Part shown: in pieces, positions 13,447 through 26,163 of the stretch
How the letters are laid out: every line of letters starts with the position of its first letter
Numbering within the stretch: the first letter of the stretch is position 1
DNA from: Sipunculus nudus
Taxonomy: Eukaryota; Annelida; Sipuncula; Golfingiida; Sipunculidae
Direction of reading: 5' to 3'
DNA length: 64,000 nt
NCBI GenBank assembly: GCA_026874595.1
Contig: CM049316.1
Location: 12,142,839-12,206,838 of the forward strand
Program-made: the position numbers and the translations under genes
The notes under the pieces: generated by a model
Database searches by the model: none
What the model was told of the DNA's origin: nothing
The model's input: the letters and a program-made list of their open reading frames with translations, nothing else

Positions 13447-13551
13447 ATTAGATTATGTAAAATTCCGAAAGGACGGCGAGTACTGGATGCGACAGGGGCG
13501 GAGGGGGGTGAGGCCATGGCCCCCTGCGGCCCCCTCTTGGCTACGCCCCTG
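12433..13551. mobile_element. TIR DNA transposon (CAGGGG.GTAGCCA type), non-autonomous
   Basis: Left end CAGGGGGGTAGCCAGG (12433) and right end, on the other strand, CAGGGGCGTAGCCAAGAGGG (ending 13551). Both ends are flanked by GAAAT (12428-12432 and 13552-13556), a likely 5-bp target-site duplication. No transposase frame. Contains a second TIR element and a (TA)n run at 13397-13443. Confidence 0.72.
12475..13366. mobile_element. Inner TIR element (CAGTGGCGGATC type) nested in the 12433 element
   Basis: Left end CAGTGGCGGATCAGG plus G-run; right end, on the other strand, CAGTAGTGGATACAGAGGGG. An alternative right end with CAGGGGCGGAT lies at 13388. No clear target-site duplication and no coding sequence. 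Confidence 0.55.
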
Positions 13552-13556
13552 GAAAT

Positions 13557-16125
13557 TGAAATATTTATTTTGATAATTTTCTAAAGTGTCATTTTTGTGG
13601 CCCGTATCAGCTCCACACCAAACCTAAATGTATACACGATGCATCGGCCTCATTCTGACAGATGCATTGTAAAGCTACATATTATTCGCTGTCTGCAATC
13701 ACTTCCACAAACGCAGCGAAGACGTTGCGTTATGTGTACATGATATCACGCTAGGCGGACGTTTGAACAGCGTATACTGGCGTTCCCCTCTTTTCCCTTC
13801 TGCCACCTGTTCGCTTTACTTTAAGATATCTTAGAACATGTATGTTCTAATTTTTGCGTTTGCGTTGCGACCCGTAAAAACGGTAATACCAAGTACAGAT
13901 AACGCCACGTGGACGTTACGTGTGCGATTTTACCGTAGACACGTAACAGATATGTATGGCAGATATAATGTTAAATATTATAGTTTAAGACTTAGTTTAG
14001 ACTTATTTAGACTTAGTTGGACTTGCACGATGATTTCTCGTGCGATCTCACAACCTTCAGCTTCGAAAGAAACCCTCCCAAAGCAAAGGAACACATTTTA
14101 TAGTGCAGTTCGTCCCTTGTCACCGTTTCTATAACTTAAATAAATGCTGTTCCCGGCACTTCTTTTGCAAATATGACAATTATAGTTCTCTTTGTATTTT
14201 GGATAAATATTGTTCCCAAAATATAACAACTGTTTTATGTATTGCTAAAAAAATACTCTTCACATGAAAACTATCAAAGGTTCATATGAATACTGTAAAA
14301 TTATTCTCATGAGTAATTACAACTGGCGTTATACACATATGATCAAAGTAAACTGAAATATTATTCAAAACATATATTTTAAATATAAAAGAGTTAACTG
14401 AATATATGCCAAATAGGACATTAAGTTGATTGAACGCATCAATTTCTAAGAAATGATAAGTTAATATACAGGTATATACGTGTTCGTGCTTCGTGTCTGG
14501 ATATTAACGTAAGAAATGTTGAAGAATTAAGAGTTTGAATTATTCAAACAATGCAGAAACTTATTTTTCCAAATTTTATTTGCTGCTACCATAGCAACCT
14601 GTAATTTTACACGGTTTTATTTGTATTATGACATAATAAATAAATCAGCTTGTGCATAAAAAGAACAGATAAACATTTTTTTAAATCTATGGGTGTCACC
14701 TTGTCTCGATCAAGACTGATGTGCCAGGCTACTTCGTAATTCAACGTCGGGTCCCATGACAAGGTGTCACCTTGTGGATTTAATCTTGTGGTTTGATTAA
14801 GCAAAAAAAAAAAGTATGGTTCTCAGGCACTTTTTCAGAAGTCAGTGCGGGCGGGCGGTATTTTATTTTTTGTAGGCCTATGTTTCGATAAAAATGTCAT
14901 ATGATCAGGGAAAAGCATGAAAATAACTGTTTGCTAAACAGGTAAAAGTACTACATAACATAGGAAATCGTATCAAAATTGTATGATTTTATCTTCTCAA
15001 AAGATAAAAATAAAAATAAAAATGTGTGATGCGGGGGGATGAAATTGACGCAATGTTCCTGAGGACCATACATACCTTTTTTTTTTATCTTTATTTTATT
15101 TTTATTTTTATTATTTTTTTTGCCTTAAAACATCAAATTTCGCGGTTAAACGGTATTACCTCGTTGCTTGACACAAGGCTTATTGCACTTTACTTGCACT
15201 GATTAGGCCTAAATTCACCTGGCCGTAAGCTGGGGCCAAATAAATATTCATAAGAAATCTTACCCTTGGGCAGACTTTGCCTCTGAACTGGACGTTTGGT
15301 ATATCATTTCAAAGATAGTAAAATCCCTCTTTTGGTCTCCTGCAGCTAGTAATTGGGAAGGTGTCCTTGTGAAGTCGGTGATACAACTAGAACATGAGCT
15401 GCTGACAATGCGACAACTTATATTCGCCCATTCCCAAGGGCATTAATAATTTGAGGCATGGCATGGGTTCCGATGGGCCTCCACACCTCTGGCACTAAAG
15501 GACACTGCGCACACAGCAAGAGTACAATGCTGTTTAGCCTTTAGGGTTTACAGAAGACGTAATCTGACAACCACAATGCGCCGCGGCTTCTACATTCACC
15601 AGGGTTGTCGGCAAAAATGTAGAGTAGAAGGTATTGTTGTCCGTTCAAATATGTTGGATTAGAGTTTTTTCGAGGCAAATTACATAAAATGGGTGCTTTT
15701 ATTGTAAGGACACCACGAAATAAGTAATATTTTGTAAGCACACACATGTGAAATATAAACAGAAGATATTTCCGTGAAGATTGATTTAAGCAAATAACAC
15801 GCGGTCGTGATTTTCATCCACAACAGAGACTGGGCATGGGGGCCCTGATGTGATTATCTGGTGCAAAGTGTGACGTCGCAGGTAAAATTTAGAAATAACT
15901 TAAATCTAGCAATACACGATGTTTTCATTCTTCCCTCAGTCTTTGGGACTGACAGTGTCAGATATACTTAGCTTTTGATGAGATCTAGAATTTTCGGTCA
16001 CAGTGGATTTCCTTGTGTGTGACGCCACTGCCGAGTTGACAGTGCCCATAGATGTACCATTAGTTTTTGAACGAATCACACAACCTTATGATTTTTTTTG
16101 TGGAAAAAATTAAAAGAAAAAAAAA
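13557..16125. other. No gene supported
   Basis: AT-rich. A 17-bp near-palindrome ACAAGGTGTCACCTTGT lies near 14759-14775. An open stretch of about 76 codons near 15213-15440 (plus) has no recognisable match. Poly-T/A runs near 15077-15120. Confidence 0.5.
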
Positions 16126-16129
16126 TAAG

Positions 16130-16281
16130 GACCTATCTTGATGTCAACTGAGAAGTTTCTGGGTCAAACAATTACAATTTGTTTCTTGTAACTGGATGTA
16201 CAGACGGACCACAAGACAGACGACGGACAAAGGGTGATCATTATAGCATCTGACCAAACCTATCAGGTCAGCTTAGCTTAA
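16130..16281 (-). mobile_element. Family X right-end remnant
   Basis: Contains 'gaagtttctgggtcaaacaa' like X core units, an ACGG-type microsatellite (16200-16226) and a decayed terminal hairpin ending in agcttagctta (about 16243-16280). Confidence 0.5.
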
Positions 16282-17220
16282 AATGTGACTGCAGGTAGCA
16301 CCCCTATTCAAATGCAGAACTATCAAAGACAAGCAATTGTGCGGTTCTCATCCATTACAGATGTACAGTTGGATGCCAAGTATGCTTGTAGGTGGCGTCA
16401 CAATCAAGGGCTATTCATGGGGGGGGGGGGGGGGGGAGCATTTTCACCCAAAGCAAATGGACAGATAAGATACGGAACAGAAATCATTTCAGGGCAGTCA
16501 GCAAACCACTCCGGAGGAAAGGGCATCAATGTATTCTACGAAAACGGAAAGGAAGGTGGCACCACCTGTCTGGTTTACAACTCTCCGAGATAGATAGACA
16601 TGACAAATTTTAGACCAATAATTTAACCACTCCTGAGATATGAGCAATTTTCACCCAAAGCCAAAGCATGGATGAATGCCACGCATGAACGGTTGCAGAT
16701 GGTGCCACCTGTCTTAAGTATGAAATGGAGGTATCCAAGATCTATGGATATGCGCAATCTCAGCCCAATACGACAAAACACTCATGAGAATAAGGCATTA
16801 ATTTATTCTACAATAACATAAAGGTAGGTGGCGCCACCTGTGTGGTCTATGAGATTACTCTCCAAGATGGATGGACATGCAAAATTTCAGACCAATACAT
16901 TGAACCACTCCTGAGATATGAGCAATTTTCACCCAAAGCAAACGTACGGATGGATATCACACCAAAACCATATCAGAAAGGTGCCACCAGTCTTGAGTAC
17001 GACATGGAGGTATCCAAGATGGATGGACAAGCAAAATTTCAGACCAATACATTGATTCATCCCGGAAATATGAGCAATTTTCACACACTGCAAACGTATG
17101 GATGGACACCATGTGAAAACAATTGCAGATGGCACCACAAGTCTCGAGTATGAGATGGAGGTATCCAAGATCAATGGACATGTACAATTTCAGCCCAATA
17201 CATTGAATAAATCACAGACC
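16282..17220. repeat. Tandem CD-type core units with GGTGGCGCCACC
   Basis: Four or five units of about 140-170 bp share 'ggtggcgccacc', 'tccaagat.tatggacatgc', 'aaatttcagaccaatacatt' and 'ctcctgagatatgagcaatt'. Perfect palindrome at 16827-16838. No ends visible. A G-run (about 17 G) lies near 16420-16436. Confidence 0.6.
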
Positions 17221-17703
17221 TGCCAACATTTGGAACCTGGAATTCTTTCTCAATGCGAGCGGCAAAGGCGTTTGCCCTAGATGGGTGGGGTCCAGGGACG
17301 GAGCCCCCTGAAGCCCCTGCATTTCGGGGATTTGAATGGCCCCAAATCAGCTGGTTTTTTTTTTTTTGGTTTTTTTTTTGGCACATTTTCTATCAAAATT
17401 TGATAGCATTACAAGGCTTGAATTACTTTTTGAAATGGATACGCAGGATGTGCTAATCAATTTCAAAACTGACTAGCAAATAGGCAAAACTGAGGAGAAA
17501 AAAAAATCATTTTCAAACATCTGTTTTATGCGTTTTCTTTTGACTGCTATAATGATCTGTTCTATCCTCTTGTGTTAACCTGGTTTTTTTTTCAAAGAAA
17601 ATTTCTATTAGTTACTTTTCAAAGGAGAACTAGTATGAGGAGAAGATAAATAAAGGGCCTCATTTTCAACAAAGTAAGGAAACAATAAACATGCAGAATT
17701 ATT
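17221..17703. other. No gene; poly-T-rich sequence
   Basis: Homopolymer T runs near 17353-17380. Nothing recognisable. Confidence 0.5.
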
Positions 17704-20700
17704 AAACAAGGCCTACAGGCCTAATGCGAACCTGTGCATTGGGAAATACACCAGGTATAATGCTTCAATACTGGACCATTACTTTTCATGTATATGAACA
17801 ATGCAAGTACTAAACATTTTGAATATGAAACAATTACACAAACGTCACTGCTGAAATTCTGGCACGGGTGCACACAACACAAAAATGATTGTAGCTGGCA
17901 CCACCAGTCTTGTAGACAACAAAGCTATCAGAGATATATACATATGCCCAATTTCAGACTGATATATCAAACCCCTCCTGAGAAAAACGCAGGGACACAC
18001 TGTGCAAAAGTCATTGTAGGTTGCAACACCTGTCTCGTGAGCGTGAAAGTCATCAAAGACACATAGACAGGTCAAAATACTAGACCAATACATCAAACTT
18101 ACCTAGAGTTTGATGCATGGGGCTGACCAGGCTTAGGTGAGAAAGGCAGTTGCCCCGAGTGAACTGTGACAAATTGCTTGCTCAGGCTACTGCACTGAGT
18201 GAACTCATGACCTGCACCTGGCAAGACTGAGTGAATTTTTGGCCTGTACCTGGCTGCACTGAGTGAACTCTTGACCTGTTGCATAATCTGACACACTTGG
18301 CAGTCTGCCAAAGCTATAAATAGATCCAGGCTGAACTTTGGTGCCAAATCTGATGCAGTGGGCAGTCTGCCAATGCTATAAATAGAATGCAGCTACTGCA
18401 CTGAGTAAACTCCTGACCTATACCTGGCTGCACTGAGTGAACTCTTGACCTGTTGCCTTATCTGATACAGTTATCAGTCTGACAATACCATAAATAGATC
18501 CAGACTGACCTTTGGCCTGTTGCCAAATCTGAAATAGTAGCCACACCTATGCATAAGCTCTCAGATTGGCTCCGCATGCAGCCCTGAGGGCCATGACACA
18601 CATGAGGTGATCACATGATATTCATGAGTTGATCACATGCTACCTATGAGTTGATCACATAGTGCCCATGAGGTGTTCACATGTCACCCATGAGGTGATC
18701 ACGTGCCTTGTGCTTGGCTGCACTGATTGAACTCTTGACCTATATAAATCTGGCTGCACTGAATGAACTCTTGACTGTTGAGGTGATCAAATGGTGCCCA
18801 TGAGGTGTTCACATGTCACCCATGAGGGGATCACATGCCTTGTGCTGGCTGCACTCACTGAACTCTTGACCTATATCTGGCTACACTGAATGAACTCTTG
18901 ATCTATTGCCAAATCTGAAACAGTTGGCAGTTTCTTAACCTATGTAAATATAAAGACACAATCTTGGCCTGTTGGCAAATCTGTTTACACATACTGAAGG
19001 ACTTTGGCTAAAAAGCTTTTTTTCAAGCTGAAATATTCATAAATTTTTTATCAAAATATCTAGAAAAATAAAAGATTCAGTTCTTTCATTGTTAAAGGTC
19101 CAATAATTCTACCAAATATCATTCAAGTAAACAAAGGCCACCTAAGAATAATTTTGGTGCCATGTAACAGAAGTTATAACTGAAACAATAATTTTGTAGA
19201 AGAACAGTTTTGCAGTCCTCAGTTTGAGTTAGACATAATAATGGCCATAAGACCAACTTAAGTTTTTCTGATATTATTGAAAGAACCATGTCCTACGATA
19301 ATTGTTTTGAAAAATAGAACGATTCAACTTGACAGTTTCATCATAAACATTTTAAGCTGAAAGAGTCTAAAATTATGAGGTTTTTGCCCATAAATAACAG
19401 GTCAATGTAGGTGGCACATCAAAATCTGCAACTTCAAATATGAGTCATGTGACCAACATTTGCACAATACTTGGTAATGCTAGCTTCTGTCATTTCTGAG
19501 ATAACTATGTCAGTATGCTTACTTGGCCAAATGACCGTTCAAATGCAACCCATTTGAACAAACTTGAGAGTGCTTGCCTCTGGGATCATTTCTGTAAAAT
19601 ATTGAACAATTTGGCTGGACCATTTACAAGAAGACTTTTAAAGGTTTTTCAGCTTTTCCCCTATAAAATCTAAGTAAATGCAGATAGCAAAAAACATAAG
19701 CTGAATCCCACAACATTTGATATGTGACATATAACTGCATAAAATCTGGGGATGGTAGCTCCTGCAATTCCTGAGAAATTATGGGTTGATATACAGATGA
19801 CCAATGACCCCCGTACAAAAAATGGTCAATGCAGGTGGCGCCATCAATACCTGAATTTCATATATGACTCATGTGACCAACACTGGCATAAAATTTGGTG
19901 ATGATAGCTCTGGCCGTTTCTGAGATTGTCATTTTAGTATGCTTTTTTGGACAGATGACTAGGTTCAACTTCCTGTAATTCGGCCAAAATTCACATAACT
20001 TGAACCATTTGAACAAACTTGAGAGAGATGGTATAAAAGATTATTTCTGTGAAATATTGAACAAATTGGCTTGACCATTTCTGAGTAGAAGATTTTTAAA
20101 GGTTTTCAGCTTTTTCTCTATAAAATCTAAGAAAATGCAGATTTTTTTCAGATGGCTAATTTTTTGCATTAAATTTCATGATGCTAGCTCCAGTCATTTT
20201 CGAAATAGTATGGGTTAACGTATACCTGTGATTGTAAACATTGCCTGGCTAGAGGAATATCTAAAATCATAAATTTCAAGTTTTTTTTTAAAATATTCTT
20301 GTCAATATTAACCAAAGATAACCTGAAATCTAAATGTCTGGAGGCATGATGTAACGGATGCTGGTAAACTGATTCCAGGCTAGATGTATCTGCTTCACAC
20401 AGCTAACATATATGGTAAAATGACTCAATTCAATCTTTATTATTCAGCCAAAATTCATTCTTTGGAACCGTAAAAGACAATTATTATAAGAATTATTCAG
20501 GGGATTATTCTTGTAAAATATTAAACAAATTGGCCTCAGTGGCGTCAGTCAAAAAACGTTTTGCAGGTTTATAACTCATATGGGAAAATAAAGTAAAATG
20601 GCTATGTTAAGCTTCCAATAACTCAGCCAAAAATCACTGAACCAAAACCATTTGAACAAACTTGAATTATCAACATCTAAGGATAATTAATGTGTGAGAT

Positions 20701-21465
20701 TTAGGAATTTGGCCCAGTGGATTTTGAGAAGAAGATATTTGTAGCAACTGAGCTAAAATGGGCTGTTATGGCATATGACTAAATTCAGCTTCCCATAACT
20801 CAGCCAAAAGTCACTGAACTGACACCATTTGAACAAACTTCAGAAAGCACTACCCTAGGATCATTTCTGTGCGATATTAAACAATTTGGCCAAATGGTTT
20901 CAGAGAAGAAGTTTTTTGTAGCTGTCATTATGATACCGGCACTGATGACCCCCGTTCAAAAAGGCCGATGCAGGTGGCGCCACCAATACCTGAATTTCAG
21001 ACATGACTCATATGACCAACATTAGCACAAAATTTGGTAATGACAGCTCCAGCCGTTACTAAGATTGTAATTTTAGTATGCTTTTTTGGACAGATGACTA
21101 AGTTCAACTAGCTGTAACTCGGCCAAAAATCAACGAACTTAAACCATTCGAACAAACTTGAGAGAGATTGTTCCATGGATCATTTCTATGAAATATTGGA
21201 CAATTTGGCTGAACAGTTTCGGAGAAGAAGATTTTTAAAGTTTTTTTTAGCTTTTTCTCTAAAAAATCTAAGAAAATGCAGTTAGCCAAAAAATAAGCAA
21301 AATCCGATAGAGTTTTTTAGATGACTAATTTTTTGCAGAAAATTTCTTGATGCTAACTCTTGCCGTTTTCAAGATGGTATGGGTTAACGTACAGACGACG
21401 GACGACGGACGACGGACGCCGGACGACGCCACACCATCGCATAAGCTCACAGGTTCGCTAAAAAA
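17704..21465 (-). mobile_element. Family CD element, copy 1 (Helentron-like, about 3.8 kb)
   Basis: Left end CAAGGCCTACAGGCCT (hairpin AGGCCT-AC-AGGCCT) followed by GCGAACCTGTG at 17726-17736. Right end CACAGGTTCGC at 21448-21458 followed by TAAAAAA. The 11-bp repeats are perfect inverses; the left one is subterminal, the right one terminal. Contents: CD units (17780-18110), a 'ctgcactgagtgaactcttg' minisatellite (18110-18960), then about 350-bp units (19400-21330) with GGTGGCGCCACC at 20973. ACGG-type microsatellite near 21390-21425. No coding sequence. Confidence 0.68.
18110..18960. repeat. Minisatellite inside the CD element
   Basis: Irregular copies of 'ctgcactgagtgaactcttgacctg' alternate with 'gccaaatctgatacagttggcag'. 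A sub-block at 18590-18840 repeats 'catgaggtgatcacatg', containing palindrome GTGATCAC. Confidence 0.75.
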
Positions 21466-21540
21466 TATGAGAGTTCGGTCTATTTTTTACAACGTGTATT
21501 CTGCAGAAGTGTCAGATAGGTCTATTGGTTTAACAAAAAA

Positions 21541-22785
21541 CTAGATATTTCTTGGCACCGCAGGTGCCATAGTATCCCTAGACAATTAATCCACCCCCCC
21601 CCCCCCCCCCGCCTTTAAGAATAGGCCCCCCATCTTCAGCAAAAACTAATATCAGACCACACTCATAGAAAAGGTCACTCTCATAGAAAAGGTCATGACA
21701 CCAATTTCAATATACATCATCCCCTAACCCATGTCTATGTATATGCATAATATGAAAGAAATCTGTCCATTAGTTTTTGACTTATAATGCTTACAGTACT
21801 GTTAAGTGGCAATGATGGGGGTATTAAACGGCACCAAAACAAGTAAAAGAATAAGAGGTGGCGTTACCAGTTTCCATTACATGACAACACTATCCAAGAT
21901 CTTCGGTCAAGTTGATTTTTGGACCAATCAATGCATCCCTTATTGAGATATTAATGATTTTGTGTGATTTTCACCATATATGGCAATATTCAAGGTCAAA
22001 GCCACTGTCATAGGAAAGGTCATGACCCCAATTTATATAAACATCATCCCATAACCAATATCTATGTATATGCATAATATGAAAGAAATCTGTCCATTAG
22101 TTTTTTACTTATAATGCTCACAGTACTGTCAAGTGGCAATGATGGGGTATTAAACGGCACGAAAACAAGTAAAAGAATAACAGGCGGCGCCACCTGTTTC
22201 CGGTACATAACAATACTATCCAAGATCTTCGATCAAGTTGATTTTTGGACCAATCCATGCATCCCTTATTGAGATATTAATTATTTTATGTAATTTTCAC
22301 CATATATGGCAATATTCAAGGTCAAGGCCACTCTAATAGGAAAGGTCATGACCTAAATTTATATATACATCATCCCATAACCCATGTCTATGTATATGCA
22401 TACTATGAAAGAAATCTGTCCATTAGTTTTTGACTAAAGAATAATAGGTGGCGCCACCAGTTTCTGGAACATGACAACCCTATCCATGATCTTCGATCAA
22501 CTTGATTTTGGGATCAATCCATGCAAAATTTCTTGACATATTTAAGAATTTGTGTATTTTTCCTCAAAATTGGACCTATTCAAGGTTAAGGACACTCTCC
22601 TAGTCAAGGTCATGACCTCATTTTAAATAGGCGTCGCCCTCTCACCCATATCGATACATATACCACGTTTGGTAAAGATCCGTGAAATATTTTTTGAGTT
22701 ATCGCGCCAACAAGATTTATATGCGGCGGCGGCGGGACCGGTATAAAAGCATTGTATCCCCCGACTTTGTCTGGGGATACAAAAA
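21541..22785 (-). mobile_element. Family E element, copy 1
   Basis: Left end A|CTAG at 21541, hairpin GGCACC-GCA-GGTGCC at 21554-21568, subterminal repeat GTATCCCTAGACA at 21572-21584. Right end TGTCTGGGGATAC at 22768-22780, part of a second hairpin 22754-22780. Core units of about 300 bp with 'ggtggcgccaccagtttc' (perfect palindrome at 22447) and 'ggaccaatccatgcatccct'. C-run at about 21595-21610. Confidence 0.7.
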
Positions 22786-22815
22786 GAGATTTTTCTCACT
22801 AGAAAAGAAGTAAAA

Positions 22816-25316
22816 CAAGTGACCCATGGGTCATGACGCTAAGCCGACTGACATGTTGACAATATGTCCTTGCACAGGCAACTAATTAAGATAATGTCCA
22901 GCCTTTCCTGAGGAATCTGGCAATTTGTGTGTATTTTGCATTATTTCCGGGGTGCTCAAACATACCCCAAAACTCAGGAAATATAGGTCACAGTGACCCA
23001 ATTTCAGTTTCTGGGGAGAACTTTTGAGGAAATCTCAGGATGTCAAGTTAGAAGTTTCTGGGCAAAATGGTTATGATTTGTGCCCTACTCTGGTATCAAA
23101 TTTTCAATCATTCTGAGGGGTGCTTATAAGCCCCATAGCTCAGACAATATAGGTAACAGAGACCTAATTTCATGTTTACAAGGAGACTTCTCATGGACCT
23201 CCCTGGATTTAAAGTAAGAAGATTCCAGGTCCAATGGTTATGATTTGTGCCCTGCTTTGGCTCAAAAACAAAGAAAAATATGGTAAAAAATAAAAAAAAA
23301 GATACAGGTGGTGCCATCAGTCTGCAGAAACTGATGAAACATTCCATGACAAATATCTATGCAAAGAATCAATGCATAAGTTGTTCAGATACTTGAGCTT
23401 TTGTATCAAATTTTTTCATTTTTCTAAGGGGGGGGGGGGGGGACTTCGGGTTTCCATGGAGACTTCATGTACCTCTCTGGATGAAAAGTAAGAAGATTCC
23501 AGGTAGAGCGGTTACCATTTGTGCCCTGTTAACTGATGACCGCGTCTTTTAAGGTCTTGAAAATAGAGAAAAAATCGCAAAAAATATATATAAAGAATAC
23601 AGGTGGCGCCACCAGTCTGCAGATACTGATGGAACACTCCATGATCAATTTCCATGCAAAGAATCATGGTGATCAATGCATTAGTTGTTCAGACACTTGA
23701 GCTTTTGTTTCAAATTTTTCATTATTCGGGGGGGGGGGGGGTGGACATCGGAACCCCATAGCTTGGAGAATATGGGTAACAAGGAGACCTTCAATGGAAC
23801 TCTCAGGATGTAAAGTAAGAAGATTCCAGGTCCAGTGGTTACAATTTGTGCCCTGTTAACAGATGGCCGCACCTTTTAAGGTCTTGAAAACAGAGAAAAA
23901 AATCGCAAAAATAAATCAAAAGAAAACAGGTGGCGCCACCAGTCTGCGGATACTGATGAAACACTCCATGATCAATACCCATGCAAAAAATTATGGTGAT
24001 CAATGCATTAGTTGCTCAGACACTTGAGCTTTTGTATCAAATTTTTCATTATTCTGGGGGGTACTTCGGAGCCCCATAGCTTGAAGAATATGGGTAATAC
24101 AGATCTGATTCCAGGTTTCCAAGGAGACTTTTCATTGACCTCTAAGGATGTAAAGTTAGAATATTCCAGGTCTAGCGGTTACAATTTGTGCCCTGTTTAC
24201 AGATGACCGCTTCTTTTAAGGTCTCAAAAATAGAGAAAAAAATCGTAAAAAATCGAAAAAATACAGGTGGCGCCACCAGTCTGCCGAAACTGATGGAACA
24301 CTCCATGATCAATATCTGTGCACAGAATCATGGTAATCAATGCATTAGTTGTTCCGATACTTGAGCTTTTGTTTCAAATTTTCATTATTCTGGGGGGTAC
24401 ATCGGAACCCTATAGCTTGAAGAATATGGGTAACAGAGACCTAATTCCAGGTTTCCAAAGAGACTTTTCATGGAACTCTCAGGATATAAAGCAGGAAGAT
24501 TCCAGGTCCAGCGGTTACAATTTGTGCCCTGTTAACAGATGACCGCATCTTTTAAGGTCTTGAAAATAGAGAAAAAAGTCGCAAAAAAAAAATCAAAAGA
24601 ATACAGGTGGCGCCACCAGTCTGCAGATACTGATGAAACACTCCTTGATCAATACCCATGCAAAAAATCATGGTGATCAATGCATTAGTTGTTCAGATTC
24701 TTGAGCTTTTGTATCAATTTTTTCATTATTCTGGGGGGTACTTCGGAGCCCCATAGCTTGAAGAATATGGGCAACAGAGATCTGATTGCAGGTTTCCATG
24801 GAGACTTTTCATGGACCTCTCTGGATGTAAAGTAAGAAGATTCCAGGTCAAGCAGTTACGATTTGTGCCCTGTTAACAAATGAACGCATCTTTTAAGGTC
24901 TCAAAAATAGAGAAAAAATCGTAAAAAAAAAATGAAAAAAAATACAGGTGGCGCCACCAGTCTGCCGAAACTGATGGAACACTCCATGATCAATATCTGT
25001 GCACAGAATCATGGTGAGCAATGCATTAGTTGTTCAGATACTTGAGCTTTAGTATCAATTTTTTCATTATTCGGGGGGGGGGGGGGGTACATCGGAACCC
25101 CATAGCTTGAAGAATATGGGTAACAGAGACCTCATTCCAAGTTTCCAAGGAGATTTTTCATGAGCCTCTCTGGATGTATGGTTAGAAGATTCCAGGTCCA
25201 GCGGTTACGATTTGTGCCTGGTTAACGGACTGATGGACAGACAGACAGACAGACGGACGGACGACGGAAAAAGAGTGATTGCTAAAGCTCAGATGACTTA
25301 CAGTCAACTGAGCTAA
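22816..25316 (-). mobile_element. Family X element, copy 2, with 335-bp palindrome-tagged units
   Basis: Left end CAAGTGACCCATGGGTC (palindrome 22821-22832). Right end ACGG/ACAG microsatellite (25227-25266) and hairpin 25286-25314. Six to seven units of about 330-340 bp; perfect GGTGGCGCCACC at 23602, 23929, 24266, 24606 and 24947. Each unit ends 'gcggttacgatttgtgccctgttaac' then 'aaaatagagaaaaaatcg'. Confidence 0.75.
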
Positions 25317-26163
25317 AAAAAACTTGATAAATAAATTGAATAAGAGATCCAGGAAAAGTTTGAAAACCACCATGAATACAATAAAGATGTTATTAAATAA
25401 ATAAGAGGTAACGAAATAAATACAATAAAATTGCACGTCAATTCCTTAAACCTTGTCGTGGGTCTTAATTGATAATACTATGCACCTTCAGTACAATTAT
25501 TATAAATATTATTATAAATATACAGCTGCAGTAATTAACACATGGGTAACCTCTGATAACACGTGTTTACTTTGCATGAAATTCACTGAATATCACATTA
25601 TTATCACATTTCTTTGAAAATGTTTGCATTTTCCTCGGAAAAGTAAAGGAATGTGCTGTCAACGGTAGTGAAGAAGATCTCTTTACAACACAGTGTGCGG
25701 CTGACATCGATAGTACAACATTGCGTCACTACTTTATTAAAAAACATGATAAGTTCAACCGATAGGCCTATTCATATGGCCTATGTTATTTTTTCATATT
25801 TGTATAATATACTGGACAACCTTCCAAAATACAATTCGTAACATAGGCTAAAACACGTTTTTATTTGCTAACAAGCGCCCGTGACCTCCATCTCACGTGC
25901 GTATCTCGGTACTATACCACGAGCGGGCGGGGCTATGAATGGGTATAATCGTTTCATGACGACGAAATGCCCTACAAAATGGACCAAAGTTCAGGATAGA
26001 GTGCAAAACAAATTTTTATATTTATTTTTCACCGATTTTTCAGACGAAACCGGTTGTAATCGGCAATTTGACAGACTTAATTTTAACTGACAATGTAAAA
26101 TATGGACATCGCCGGCACTCTATTAGCCCTGGTATTATCTTATGATTTGGATCAAATGGTAAA
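25317..26163. other. No gene seen
   Basis: AT-rich sequence between two X elements. Short frames at 25653-25841 and 25881-26090 have no recognisable content. Confidence 0.5.

Noticed and set aside
15213-15440. About 76 codons open on the plus strand (DFASELDVWYIISKIVKSLF...)
   Set aside because: Looks protein-like by eye, but I recognise no family, there is no clear splice frame, and the stretch is short enough to occur by chance.
16842-17153. Open frame of 103 codons over the CD-type units
   Set aside because: Made of tandem repeat units and mirrored by frames on the opposite strand; no independent support for coding.
22816-25316. CRISPR-like regular repeats with palindromes
   Set aside because: Units are about 335 bp with diverged sequence throughout, not short repeats with unique spacers, and the setting is an animal genome with introns.
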